A DNA stretch of 64,000 nt from Gentiana macrophylla (lineage: Eukaryota; Streptophyta; Magnoliopsida; Gentianales; Gentianaceae). A model generated the notes under the pieces. That model saw only the letters and a program-made list of their open reading frames with translations, was not told the origin of the DNA and did not search any database. Of this stretch, positions 11,314 to 30,527 are shown piece by piece; the first letter of the stretch is position 1; every line of letters starts with the position of its first letter. Location: assembly GCA_026214975.1 (NCBI GenBank), contig CM047808.1, forward strand, positions 52,244,321 to 52,308,320, read 5' to 3'. Made by a program: the position numbers and the translations under genes.

Positions 11314-13564
11314 TGTAATATTCCGATTTTCGGGAAAGGGCAGACGTGTCATTTTGCGAAAACGAAATATTGGGTTAGGTTCCTTTTATTCGGGTTTAAT
11401 TATTTTGGGTAATTATATACACAATTTCGAGATATGTATGTATATATTAAGGAAGGAAATCTGATTTTTAGCATAAGGGTGATTAAGGAAAATCATTGAA
11501 ATTAGGTAATTATGGGATTTTTCCTATTTAAGGAAAAATCAACCTAATCAACCCCTTAACCTTTTAATCAGATTTCTCCACCTCCTAAATTCATCATCAG
11601 CGTGTGTGAGCAAGAAATTAGGGCTGAGGGATTTTCAATCAGTTGCTAAGTCAATTTATAACGGTTTTCAGATCAGAGTCGAGCACCGGAATCGTTGTGA
11701 AGAGAGCAACGTTTTGACATCAAAAAGTTGAAGCTTTGATAATGTATGATAAAGCCCTAGTTTTGTTCTTGTTCGAGTTTGACGGATTCAAACACATCAA
11801 TTCGTAGTTTTACCGTTTAGAAGCGTGTGATCGAATCTAATCTATGTTTGGATTTATCACATGTTTTCCTGTAGAAAAGGATCCGTTTTGCTGCTGTTTC
11901 TGCGTTTTTGTTTGGATTAAGCTTGCTAAAAGGTAAGAGTCTCTTCCTACGATTTCAATTTTATATCGTTATGGAGGTTTAGATCAAGATTTAAGATGTT
12001 TAGATGCAAGAAAGATGTGTTTTTTTTGTTGGTCAATGATCCTAGATGCTATGGTATGATTAGATAAGTTGTTATGTGTTTTTCTGGGTTATTTTTTCGA
12101 TGTTAATTAGGTTAGAAACGGTTTAGAGATCACGTTTTGAAGATTTTAGCGTTTTGGGAAAAACCAAGGCGAACGGGAGTTTGCACTAGGCAAGCGGCGT
12201 TCCACGATCATAGCGACTCAAGCGGGCGTTTGCACAAGGCGCACGGGCGTTTGAGGTTAGACTTTGATTCGGATGTAGTTTTTTTACGGACGGGCGTTTA
12301 GGGTTAGTGGACGGGCGTTCGATGTCGAACGGGCGTTTCATAGGATGTCAAACGGGCGTTTGACCTGCTTTTACCTTGTTTTTACTTGTTTTAGCGTTTG
12401 ACTTGGTTTTCGCTTCATAATCGTGTTTCCACTGTTTTAAACCCTTAATCATGATATGTTAACATTAATTAAACATGAACAAGCTTCGATTGAACTTCTG
12501 ATTCCTTCAGTTAAAACACCGAATGTACTCTTAAAGGGAGTTGAAGTCGGATCCGTCGGAAGGGCATGAAAGAGCTTGTGCTTTGATGAACTAGAGTTCA
12601 TCAATGTCTATGTAATTGTTAAGATGTGATGTCTAGCTGTCTAAGTGAGGGAGTAGAGTTGTTAAGGTGAGTTTTATTCTGAAAACACTTAGGTGGTTAG
12701 TTAATTCACATTAATAATTACATACGTGTAGATAAAAGCTAAAACGTCATTTATTATCGGTTAGGCACTCTTTCATATCGGCGATGTGATACGTTCATAA
12801 AAGGTGAACAACGCTACTGGCCTTAAACGGCTGAAGGGTAGTGGAGGAAATTCATCGGACGTATACGCATACCGGGGAGACCCCGGAGCTAATCGGTGCT
12901 AATCGCCGTTAGTTAGCAAGTATATCTTCAGGCTGATGAACGCCATGCGCAGTGTCCTTGAGTTGTGATGTAACAAAGATAAGTTAAGTAGAAACGTTTA
13001 GTCATGACGTGTCGATGGGCATGGAATGAACCCTAAATTGAGTCGGTCTCATTGAGACAAATCTTTTAACGATAAACCCTAATTAAATTGTAGCTTCTAC
13101 TTCTTACTTTGTACAATGTACTTACCTCAAATGCATGTTTATTTATGTGTTTGGGGGAGAGAAGACGAACAGGTACACGAAGAGTACGAGGAGGACTTTG
13201 ATGACGACGTTTGAGGACGCCGGAGTTGAAGACCTTGATTGTTGATCATTCATTTCTTTTATTTATTTCCTAGACTTGGATTATTATTGGATTTTGTAGT
13301 TTATTTTTAGCACTTTGGAATTCGTACATTTTGGATTCGTTGGTTTCATTTTCCAATGTAATAATATTACATTTCCTTCTTTAGTTCTTGGTTTCTATTC
13401 TTGGTTGTTTGGAAAAAAAATTACCCGAGTCTTTTTAGCTTCCGTTTGCTTTTATTTGATACGACGTAGTAGAGGCTTACGTGTAATATTATTTATTTAA
13501 TATTATGCGTGTCGAACGTTTGGATTTCCGGATAAGGACTCGGTGTCCGGGAAGGGGCGTTACA
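11314..13564 (+). repeat. 3' LTR of chromovirus 1
   Basis: This is the counterpart of 4018-6265, with the same termini and a similar length. Visible substitutions and indels separate the two LTRs, most clearly in the GGGCGTTTG repeat cluster (12171-12364). Confidence 0.93.
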
Positions 13565-13569
13565 TATAG
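13565..13569. repeat. Target site duplication TATAG, right copy
   Basis: This matches 4013-4017 and confirms a single insertion event into duplicated unit A2. Confidence 0.9.
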
Positions 13570-14179
13570 ATATCAACCAAAGAACGAATCACAACAATGA
13601 GCAACTCTAAATATGATGCTGCCAGAACTTCCAGAATTTAAACAGTGACTTTTCATGCAGATTGTGATCAACCTATATCAAATCTGGAAAACCTCAAAAT
13701 ACGAAATTTGTAGAAAAGATGATTTCCAAGAGAATATCAAATCTTCAGATTTTTTGGACTTACATAGTTCGCTCAAACAATCTTTATTCGGGAACAGGTG
13801 CAATCTGCCACGAAATTCCAAATTGATAGCAGTGAATTTTGGTGCCAATTGTGGTGAAACAAAGACGAATCTGGAAAAACACAAATGATTGACTGCTGCA
13901 GTTTTTTCTGGACAGATCTTTTGGATTGATCGGTAGTTTCAGACAGGATTTACGTTGAATCTGGATTGGGTGTAATGAGACAAATTTTAGAACAAGATGT
14001 GCTGGAGATGTGATAAAAATTTCGTAATTTTTTGGGGGAATTTAGGGTAGAAAACGAAATGAGAAAATAACGTGTCAGATCAGAAAATAAAAGGATTAGG
14101 GTTAGGGTTCTTGGGATGAAGGTTTGAAGATTTGAAGATCTTCAAGTTTTCTGGATAGGATTATGAATATTTGAATATG
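13570..14179 (-). repeat. Duplicated unit copy A2, leader part
   Basis: This continues copy A2 after the chromovirus and aligns with about 1551-2243. Compared with copy A1 it lacks some 40 bases near 13887. It has the same telobox-like CCCTAA pair (minus strand) near 14096-14113. It ends at 14179, where the SRP54 downstream region begins. Confidence 0.75.
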
Positions 14180-14674
14180 TACTGGACATTCATCTACTAC
14201 ATCAATAATCATAAAAACCCACATTACATGAAAAGCAACAAGTAATCGTGCAAGATTAACATAATAGACGAGGTAAATAAATACTTGAAACTAATGAATA
14301 CAACAATGTGTAACAATGAACCAAACTACCTTTTACGAATGAATACAATAATGTGTAGCAATAAACCATCCAAAGAAACTACCATTTAACGGGAAAAAAA
14401 ATCGCTAAACTACCTGCAACATCCAACTAACTTTTAAATCACAATAAAATTTAAGATTCATATGCGAGCATAAATGAACAATATGTCCAAACAAGCAAAT
14501 CGATCCCTATTTTGTTAGCACAACAGTTATTGCCCATAATTTAGAGGAACGAACTTCTTCACAAATTTGAAATGAGTAAATTGTCCAAACTTAACAAACT
14601 TCGGGGCTAAAATAAGAATACCAAACGCAACAAAACAGTAAACAAGTTCGAAAATGCAAAATAAGTCGGTCAGT
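14180..14674 (-). other. SRP54 3' flank and probable 3' UTR
   Basis: This AT-rich stretch follows the SRP54 stop codon (minus strand) up to the edge of the duplicated unit. It has no coding signal. It probably contains the 3' UTR and polyadenylation region, though I cannot fix the cleavage site. Confidence 0.5.
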
Positions 14675-23410
<8,736 letters not shown>

Positions 23411-23731
23411 CTTTACTGTCTAATCCGAAATGCTTCTTCTGTTAAAAATTCAGACAACAAATCGTTTGCACGATGTGTGTGAAGCGAGATCAGTTTATAA
23501 TCCACTCGAATGCCTTGGTTGATGCCTAGTTCTTGGGAAAATATCTAGGGCTTTGAAATTGAGAAAGAAGAATTGGAGAGAAGCTCTGGACAAATAATGA
23601 CACGAAAAGAAATAGAGTTCCGCTCAAAAAAAAGAAAAGAAATACTCCCAAGACTATTGTAAAATTTGTGGAGCAAATAATATTGAAATTTCTATTTAGC
23701 CCCTTTTACTTTTTTCCCCCAAAATCCCACG
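23411..23731 (-). promoter_or_regulatory. SRP54 5' UTR and promoter-proximal region
   Basis: This is the only non-repeat DNA between the SRP54 start codon and the long inverted-repeat element at 23732. It holds the 5' leader (purine-rich near 23570-23640) and presumably the core promoter. I see no convincing TATA box, which is common for housekeeping genes. If the gene is expressed, its regulatory DNA beyond ~320 bp lies in transposon sequence. Confidence 0.45.
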
Positions 23732-24004
23732 TTTTTTGTTGGGTGTTTAATTAAATAAGTTAATTTAAAACTTCTTTTTTTCTTAAATGAGTTTACAACA
23801 ACTTTTTTTACCTACACAAGCTTCTCTTTATTTTCTCAAATTCCTATGCCTTTAATGCCCTTTTTAAAATTATTATTTTTAGTTACATTCAAAAGGCAAT
23901 CAGCATTTCCATTTTTTTTAATAAAAAAAACAAACCGAAACAAGTAATCACAAACTGGGTCACCAATTTTTTACTGTCAATCACGAACTGGGTAGTACCT
24001 TATT
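23732..24004. repeat. Long inverted repeat, left arm part 1
   Basis: This is the reverse complement of about 29885-30168, with substitutions. Matching landmarks are gggtgtttaattaaataa, cctacacaagcttctctttat and aactgggtagtacctta. The arm is cut at 24004-24012 by the 24013-27723 insertion and resumes at 27732. Confidence 0.8.
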
Positions 24005-24012
24005 TTTTTTAT
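24005..24012. repeat. 8-bp direct repeat TTTTTTAT, left copy
   Basis: This is identical to 27724-27731 and flanks the 24013-27723 insert. It lies in a T-rich tract, so the match alone is weak evidence. The continuity of the right arm (29880-29890) supports it as a target duplication. Confidence 0.6.
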
Positions 24013-24121
24013 GGATATTTGTTTATAAGGACTAGTTTGAGTACTTAATAGGCATTTAGGACACTAAAAAATCTTATTTGTTTATAAGGACACATTTAAT
24101 CACCTTTCCCATTCTACCCTT

Positions 24122-24537
24122 TTATAAATTTAATCCACACGCTTCAAACTTTGGACATTCTGGATCCACCGTCGTCGTCGTCATCCTCAATTGAGCTTTC
24201 GCATTTGCCTCTGAAACCGGCGACTCTACTATTTTGTTCAGATCCGGCGGCGGTGAATATAACCGGCCGAATTTATGGCCGGAAGAGTCGGCACATAAAG
24301 CATCGAAGGAGCTGAACATCGACATCAACATAGCTAACGAAAATCAATAACTCTCGAGAAATTAAATTTTCTAAGTAGAGAAAATATATCAATTTGCAGA
24401 TCGAAAGAAGAATTTGCTGCTATTTGACGAACAATTTGTGCATCAGAGACCTCATCTTTTTCATCCGCATCACCTTTCAATGCCGGCATCAACTCAAAGA
24501 ATAAAGCGGTGGGTGGCTTCCAACCAAAGAACCACAA
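24122..24537 (-). pseudogene. Two gene-like coding fragments, minus strand
   Basis: The minus strand of 24537-24334 encodes 67 residues (starting MWFFGWKPPTALFFELMPAL). The minus strand of 24331-24122 encodes 69 residues (starting MLMSMFSSFDALCADSSGHK, ending PKFEACGLNL). The second has the composition and codon pattern of a plant gene, with a Pro-rich middle. It loosely recalls small plant proteins that start with an FDALCA-like motif, but I cannot name the family. Their place inside an inverted-repeat element suggests captured host sequence. They may also be chance frames. Confidence 0.35.
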
Positions 24538-24539
24538 AG

Positions 24540-25220
24540 AACCCCTACTTCAGGTTTAACTCAAGAGCTATATCCTCAGTATATGATCTGAATATTGGCT
24601 ACTAATCCGCTAATTGTAGAGGCACTGGTCGAAAACGGGTTCTTTTTTTTTAAAACGGGTTCTTGAATCGCTTTATTAGAATGATCAATTGTGGGGTTTT
24701 AGGAGTGTGGATATCGGCTGCTAAGACCATGTTTGTGTTAGCTTATAACACCAAAACATGTAAAGAATTATTGGACGTGGTTTGCATTTCACGCTTATTG
24801 GCTATCTTTGGATGGAAAAAGCCGTTGAGAAGAAAAAGCGGCGGCAAAAAGCCGCTTGTCCAATTTAATGGTTAATTATGGAAATATGCATTTATCATAA
24901 AGAAGAGAAATGGATTGCCTCTACAAAGTGCGAACTTTTGGATCCTTTCTTTGAAAAATCTAGACTTTAATTTCAATATTTCCTAAGCAAATTATGTTCT
25001 TTTGTGTTGTTGTTTTCTGCAACATTATGTTCTTTGTGTTGTTATATTTAATGAGAAATTTCAAGGATAACAAGGTTGATATGGTTTGTGTGTCTGATGC
25101 TTATCGAGACCTTAGGAACGAGTAATAGTAGTTTTATATTAAAAGATATAATCGTTTGAAGTCGATTTTATAAAAAAAAGAAATCGATTTTTCTGCAATT
25201 AAGTTGGAAAAATCGAATAT
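24540..25220. other. No gene recognised, interior of the insert
   Basis: This is AT-rich DNA between the gene-like fragments and the minisatellite. A 70-residue plus-strand frame at 24663-24875 shows no family features. Nothing else is supported. Confidence 0.4.
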
Positions 25221-26078
25221 CATCGTGGTGTCGAATCATCAAATGTGAGTGCATCGCGGTGGTCACTGCATCGAGGGTGGTCACTACATCGCGGTGTCTC
25301 GGCATCGGGGGTGGCCAATGCATCGCGGTGGTCAAAGGACCGGGGGCGGTCAAGGCATCGCGGTGGTCACTGCATCGGAGGTGGTCACTGCATCGGGATG
25401 GTCAATGAATCGGGGTTGTCACTGCATCACGGTGGTGAATGCATCTCGATGGCCACTGCATCGCGGTGTCAATGCATCGGGGGTGGTCAATGCATCGCGG
25501 TGTCACTGCATCGTGGTGTCACTTCATCGAGGTATCTCTGCATCGCGGTGTCTCTGCATCGGGGGTGGTCACTGCATCGCGGTGTCTCTGCATCGCGGTG
25601 CCACTTCATCGTCGTGTCTCTGCATCGCGGTGTCACTTCATCGCGATGTCTCTGTAATGCGGTGTCTCTGCGTCGCGGTGTCTCTCAGATCGCGATGGTC
25701 ACTGCAATGCGGTGTCTCAAATCGTGGTGTCTCTACAATACGGTGTCACTTCATCACGGTGTCTCTGCATCGGGGGTGGTCACTGCATCGCGGGGTCTCT
25801 GCATCACGATGCCACTTCATCATCGTGTCTCTGCATCGCGGTGTCTTTGCATCGCGGTGTCATTTTATCGCGGTGTCTCTGCATCGTGGTGTCAATGCAT
25901 CAAGGATGGTCACTGCATTACGGTGGTCAATGCATCGCGATGTCTCTGCATCATCACGGTTGTCAATGCATCGCGAGTGGTCACCGCATCGCGATGAGTC
26001 GCCATCGCGGTGTCTCCGCATCGAGGTGTCTCTACATCACGGTGTCACTTCATCGTGGTGTCTCTACATCGTGGGATG
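25221..26078 (+). repeat. 16-bp minisatellite, block 1 (core TCTCTGCATCGCGGTG)
   Basis: About 50 degenerate tandem units of 16-18 bp share the core gcatcgcggtg. The unit alternates between tctct, tcact and tcaat spacers, with longer gggggtggtc variants. Because 16 is not a multiple of three and the unit lacks stops, all three forward frames read circular permutations of the same 16-residue repeat (SLHRGVSASRCLCIAV). That explains overlapping open frames of 250-278 codons here. There is no independent sign of a gene. Confidence 0.92.
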
Positions 26079-26440
26079 CCGGTAAGTACTTGATATATCT
26101 CGACTCGGCTCATATGCTTGATTATTTTCTTAGAATTCATTTATTTTTTAATAAAATATAACAAGATCGAGCTCGACTCGTCTACTGCTCAACTCGAATA
26201 ATACTTTTTGAAGTATAAAAAATAGTATTTTATTATAAATCTAATAAATATAATTATTTAAATATTTATTTAATGAAGCCCGATTAGCTCGTGAGGTATT
26301 CGATTGCTATATTTTAAAACTCGAGATCGGCTAGGTTAATTATTCGATTAGCTCGACTCGAGTTTGAACTCAAACAAAACCGAATTGAGTCAAACTCTCT
26401 TACGAGTCAAGTACGAGTAGCTCACGAGTAACCCAATTCA
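26079..26440. repeat. AT-rich interruption with repeated CTCGACTCG-type motifs
   Basis: This unique-looking segment separates the two minisatellite blocks. It contains recurring ctcgactcg, agctcg and acgagt motifs in both orientations, a pattern often seen in small non-autonomous plant repeats. No ends could be fixed and no coding signal is visible. Confidence 0.4.
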
Positions 26441-27366
26441 CATGTCACTTCATCGTCAAATGTCATAAAATGTCATTGCATCGTCACATGTCACATCATC
26501 TTCACATGTCACTGCATCGCGGTGTCACTTCATCGCGGTGTCTCTGCAATGCGGTGTCATTTATCATGGTGTCTCTGCATCGCGATGTCTCTGCAATGCG
26601 GTGTCACTTCATCGCGGTGTCTCTGCATCGCGGTGTCTCTTAATCGTGATGTCTCTGCATCGTGGTGTCTCTGCATTGTCAAATGTTATAACATCGCGAT
26701 GTCTCTGCATCGCGGGTGGTCACTGCATCGCGGTGTCTCTGCATAGGGGGTGGTCACTGCATCGCGGTGTCTCTGCATCGGGGGTTGTCACTTCATCGTG
26801 GTGTCTCTGCATGGCGGTGACTCTGCATCGCGGTGCCTCTACATCGCGGTGTCTCTGCATCGCGGTGTCTCTACATCGGGGATGTCACTGCATCGTGCTG
26901 TCTTTGCATCGGGGGTGGTCACTGCATCGCGGTGTCTCTGCATCAGGGGTGGTCACTTCATCGCGGTGTCAGTGCATCGGGGTGGTCACTTCATCGTGGT
27001 GTCTCTGCATCGCGGTGTCACTTCATCGTGGTGTTCCTGCATGGCGGTGTCTCTGCATCGCGGTGCCTCTACAACGCGGTGTCTCTGCATCGCGGTGTCA
27101 CTTCATCGCTACCGTCTCGCATCGCGGTGTGCGTGCGTACGGTGGTCAATGCATCACAGTGGTCAATGCGTCGTGCGCCGCGGTGTCTCTACAACAGGGT
27201 GGTCACTGCATCGCGGTGGTCAATGCATCGCGGTTGTCAATACATCGGGATGATCAATGCATCGCGGTGGTCAATGTGTCACGGTGTAATGCATCGTGGT
27301 GGTCAATGCATCGCGGTGGTCACTGAATCGGGGGTGGTCATTATATCGCGATAGTCAATACATCGG
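26441..27366 (+). repeat. 16-bp minisatellite, block 2
   Basis: This has the same family and unit as block 1, again roughly 50 units with many variants. It starts with a looser atgtcacttcatcgtca form and ends with catcgcgatagtcaatacatcgg. Open frames of 160-262 codons overlap in all three forward frames, for the reason given for block 1. Confidence 0.92.
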
Positions 27367-27641
27367 ATAAAAAAAATAAAAAAATAAAAAAACCATTAAG
27401 CGCCTGAAACAAAAAAAAAAAAAAAGAAAGAAAAAAAAAAAGAAAAGAAAAAGCCCTCAACGTTCAGCGTTCTTTTTTAAAAAATAATTAAAAAAATGAA
27501 AAAACCCTCAACGTTCAGCTTTCTTTTGAAAAAATAATATAAAAAAAATGCGCATTTTTTTTTTTCACAAGCGCCAGTTTTTTTTTTTTTATTATAATTA
27601 TAATTTTGTTCATGAAGGGTATTTAGTCTATCTATCTAATT
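27367..27641. repeat. A-rich and T-rich low-complexity stretch
   Basis: Poly-A/AG tracts flank a duplicated ccctcaacgttcagc motif (27453 and 27505), followed by T-runs and an att repeat near 27590-27605. No gene is seen. Confidence 0.7.
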
Positions 27642-27723
27642 TGTGTCATTATAACCAAATAAGATTCCTAGTGTCTATTCTTATTTAATTAAATTTATTT
27701 TGTGTCCTTTTGGAATTTTACCC

Positions 27724-27731
27724 TTTTTTAT
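27724..27731. repeat. 8-bp direct repeat TTTTTTAT, right copy
   Basis: This is the partner of 24005-24012, at the right end of the 24013-27723 insert. Confidence 0.6.
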
Positions 27732-28143
27732 TTATTTTTTGGTTAAAACAAACCTGACGTTTGTTTGTTTTTATTTTCAATTTTTTATATATATACTACT
27801 AAAAAAAAATAACAAAAATTTAAAGTGTATTATATATATATATTTACACACAAACACCTTATATTTTACGCCTATAGTTATCGGAACCGTACCGGATATT
27901 CGCATAAGAAAATCATCGGGTCACCGGTTTAATCGGTAGGTTCCAACTTGAAACTAAAAAAGATAATTTAATATTCAATAAATAAAGTATATATGCCATC
28001 CATAATCATTTCCATATATTTCGGTATACCAAATCTTGGCAATTTCATAAAAAGAAAAGAATCGTTCTTGTTTAAAACTCAGCAATAACACCGGTTTGAT
28101 AAATACTCGCCCGGGTCACGGTTATATGATTCAACCGGTAGGT
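27732..28143. repeat. Long inverted repeat, left arm part 2
   Basis: This is the reverse complement of about 29462-29880. Landmarks are aaacaaacctgacg, acgcctatagttatcggaac, gggtcaccggtttaatcgg, and ataacaccggtttgataaat. In the right arm the sequences matching parts 1 and 2 are contiguous, which shows that the left arm was split by an insertion. Confidence 0.85.
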
Positions 28144-28262
28144 TGATGGTTTGACCCACGAGTATGCCGGCTCTAGGTGGTTGGTTTCCTTAATCGGTTC
28201 AATGCATGAATCGGCCCAGTTGTCCGGTGTGATTGCCGGTCCGGTTTTGATTACTATGATAA

Positions 28263-28802
28263 TGGGTGTTCACAGTTCGGTTCGGATCGGTTAATGGCCG
28301 TAACCGAAACCAAACCAAAATTTTTGGTTAATTGAAAATATGAACCAAAACCGAACCGTTTGTAAAAGAAAACCGAACCGAAACAACCGGTTCGGTTCGG
28401 TCAGTTAACCAAAAACCAAAATAGAATTAAAAGTAAATAATTAGAGATAACCGAATTGAACCGAACCGAAACAACCGGTTGATTAACCGAAATAACCAAA
28501 TTTCATCCAAATTATACAATTACAATAGTTTGATTCACTATATGGTTATAAACGGTTTGGTATTTTCTATTTGGTTTCGGTTCGGTTTTGGTTCGGATAT
28601 AAACGGTTTGATTTTCGGTTCGGTTTTTGATTCGGTCGGTTTCGGATAATTTACAGCACTAACCGTAACCGAACCGAAATTCCGGTTTTTTCATTTTGAA
28701 AACCGAAAACCAAACCGTAGCACTTATTAACCGAATCGAACCGAACCGAATTACCCCGGTTCGGTTCGGTTTTCGGATTATCCATATCCGTGCACACCCC
28801 TA
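28263..28802. mobile_element. MITE-like inverted-repeat element rich in TTCGGTTCGG
   Basis: The ends are tgggtgttcac at the left and gtgcacacccc(ta) at the right, forming an inverted repeat. The near-identical flanking 8-mers tatgataa (28255-28262) and tatgatat (28803-28810) suggest an 8-bp target duplication. The body is made of ggttcggttcgg and aaccgaaccg motifs, so it can fold on itself. It has no coding capacity. This matches the general form of hAT-type MITEs in plants. Confidence 0.7.
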
Positions 28803-29278
28803 TATGATATTAGGTACTGTAATATGTATGACCACCCTGTCAACGTAGATCCAGATGCCGACAGACCGATTGAAAGAAAGAAAGGGCAGCTAACGTTTCA
28901 GTCATAGTTCATTATGGTTTAAAAGAAGTTGTAATAAGTTGTATAATGGATACAAATTTATAAAAGAAAACTAGTTGTATGCGTTTAATGTTTAATATTG
29001 CTCGAGCCGAAATTCAAAGTTTATGAAAATTTGAAATTAAGTTGTTTGTATACCATATACATATAACCTATAGACATAAAAGAGTCAAATTGGGTAAAAG
29101 GATTATATTATAAGTTTTGAAGTGACATAAATATGAAGATACTTTAATTTAAGTATATTAATTATAATATCTCGCTTATATATAATTATCTAAGTGATAT
29201 GAACATCGTTATTATTGTAATAAGAGGTTAAAATGGGATAATTAAACGGTTTATTGATATTATTTATTAATATTTGAA

Positions 29279-29374
<96 letters not shown>

Positions 29375-29461
29375 CTATGTGTATGATGTTTATATCAGTT
29401 ATGCTAATATATAATTGTAATATAGATCCAAAAGTTTAATATTTTAAGTGTTTGAACAATC
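28803..29461. other. AT-rich centre between the inverted-repeat arms, with microsatellite
   Basis: No gene is seen. A compound microsatellite, (AT)n followed by (GT)n, lies at 29282-29368. The remainder is unique AT-rich sequence. Confidence 0.6.
29282..29368. repeat. (AT)n(GT)n compound microsatellite
   Basis: About 27 AT units run directly into about 17 GT units. Confidence 0.95.
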
Positions 29462-30168
29462 AACGTACGGTTTGAATCATATAACCGTGACCGACCAAGC
29501 GAGTATTTATCAAACCGGTGTTATCGCTGAGTTTAAATAAGAACGATTCTTTTCTTTTTACGACATTGCCATGATTTGGATACTGAAATATTATGGAAAT
29601 GGTTATGGATGGCATACTTTATTTAGTGAATATTACATTATTTTTTTTAATTTTATGTAGTAACCTACCGATTGAACCAATGACGCACCGATTGAACCGG
29701 TGACCCGATGATTTGTTTATGCGAATGTCAGGTACGGTTCCGATAACTAGGCGTAAAATATAAGGTGTTTGTGTGTAAATATATATATAATACACTTTAA
29801 GTTTTTGTTATTTTTTTAATACTATAGATATAAAAACTTGAAATAAAAACAAACAAACGTCAGGTTTGTTTTATCAAAAAATAAAATAAAAAATAAGGTA
29901 CTACCCAGTTCATGATTGACAATAAAATATTGGTGACCCAGTTCGTGATTATTTGTTTCGGTTTGTTTTTTTTTTATTTATAAAAAAAAATGGAAATGCT
30001 AATTGCCTTTTGAATTTAACTAAAAAAATGAAATTTAAAAAGGGCATTAAAGGTATAGGAATTTGAAAAAAATAAAGAGAAGCTTATGTAGGTAAAAAAA
30101 GATGTTGTAAACTCATTTAAGAAAAAAAAGTTTGAGATTGATTTATTTAATCAAACACCCCAAAAAAT
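29462..30168. repeat. Long inverted repeat, right arm (uninterrupted)
   Basis: This ~700-bp arm is complementary to the left arm in two pieces (23732-24004 and 27732-28143). It is contiguous across 29880-29890, and so records the empty site of the 24013-27723 insertion. The element defined by the two arms would have been ~2.2 kb before the nested insertions. No clear target duplication flanks it. Confidence 0.8.
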
Positions 30169-30522
30169 AAGGCTTTATTTGTCTTTAGCAAATATTTTTA
30201 TTTTTTCGATTTTCTTTTATTCAATGCTTATGCGGATTAGAAAAGTTTTAAAAATACTTTTCTAGGTAATTTTCCCTTTTTTTCTTTACATCATCTTAAC
30301 AAATATTTTATGAAATTGCACAAGATGTATCAGTCTAGTAATGAACTTCTAAAATAAAAATAAAAAAAATAAATAAAATAACACTACTTATAGAAAACTA
30401 ACAATTGTCATCCAATCGAGTGCTATCAACTCTTCATCAAAATGGTTTTAACAATACATTGAGTATATAAAGAAAAAATTTATATAGACACCAGGGGCGG
30501 AGCTATATACCTTAGGGGTGGG
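30169..30522. other. No gene recognised
   Basis: This is AT-rich DNA up to the second chromovirus. The last part (ccaggggcggagc, 30491-30503) resembles the end of a dispersed plant repeat and continues after the element at 41678. Confidence 0.4.
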
Positions 30523-30527
30523 TCACC
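30523..30527. repeat. Target site duplication TCACC, left copy
   Basis: TCACC precedes the 5' LTR and is repeated at 41673-41677. Confidence 0.9.

Larger units (their letters stand above)
4018..13564 (+). mobile_element. Tekay/Del-type chromovirus 1 (Ty3/gypsy LTR retrotransposon), complete but defective
   Basis: This is a 9547-bp element with LTRs of 2248 and 2251 bp, both starting TGTAATATTCC and ending GTTACA. It has a 5-bp target duplication, a tRNA-iMet primer site and a polypurine tract. The domain order is gag, protease, reverse transcriptase, RNase H, integrase, chromodomain, which defines Ty3/gypsy chromoviruses. LTRs over 2 kb and the integrase-chromodomain text fit the Tekay (Del) lineage. 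The lineage is inferred from length and general resemblance, not from a tree. The two LTRs differ by scattered substitutions and small indels, so insertion is not recent. Multiple stops and frame changes make it non-autonomous today. Confidence 0.92.
24013..27723. mobile_element. Non-autonomous inverted-repeat element carrying gene-like fragments and minisatellites (Mutator- or hAT-like)
   Basis: This 3.7 kb insert interrupts the left arm of the long inverted repeat. Its ends are similar inverted repeats. The best block is 24060-24094, matched in reverse complement at 27642-27676 (shared core TCTTATTTG, TTATAA, GACACA). The outermost bases are GGATATTT at the left and GGGTAAAA read from the right. 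GGG-starting ends are common in Mutator-like elements, but the 8-bp duplication would also suit hAT. No transposase is inside. The cargo is two small minus-strand gene-like fragments (24122-24537) and two blocks of a 16-bp minisatellite. The structure resembles a Pack-type element. Confidence 0.6.

Noticed and set aside
25245..27354. Long overlapping open frames (up to 278 codons) as genes
   Set aside because: They are produced by a stop-free 16-bp unit read in any of three frames. There is no non-repeat coding sequence or gene structure around them.
25221..27366. CRISPR-like array
   Set aside because: Units are contiguous 16-18 bp repeats without unique spacers, in a plant nuclear context.
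29282..29368. Regulatory Z-DNA element
   Set aside because: (AT)n(GT)n can adopt unusual structure, but nothing beyond a microsatellite is supported.
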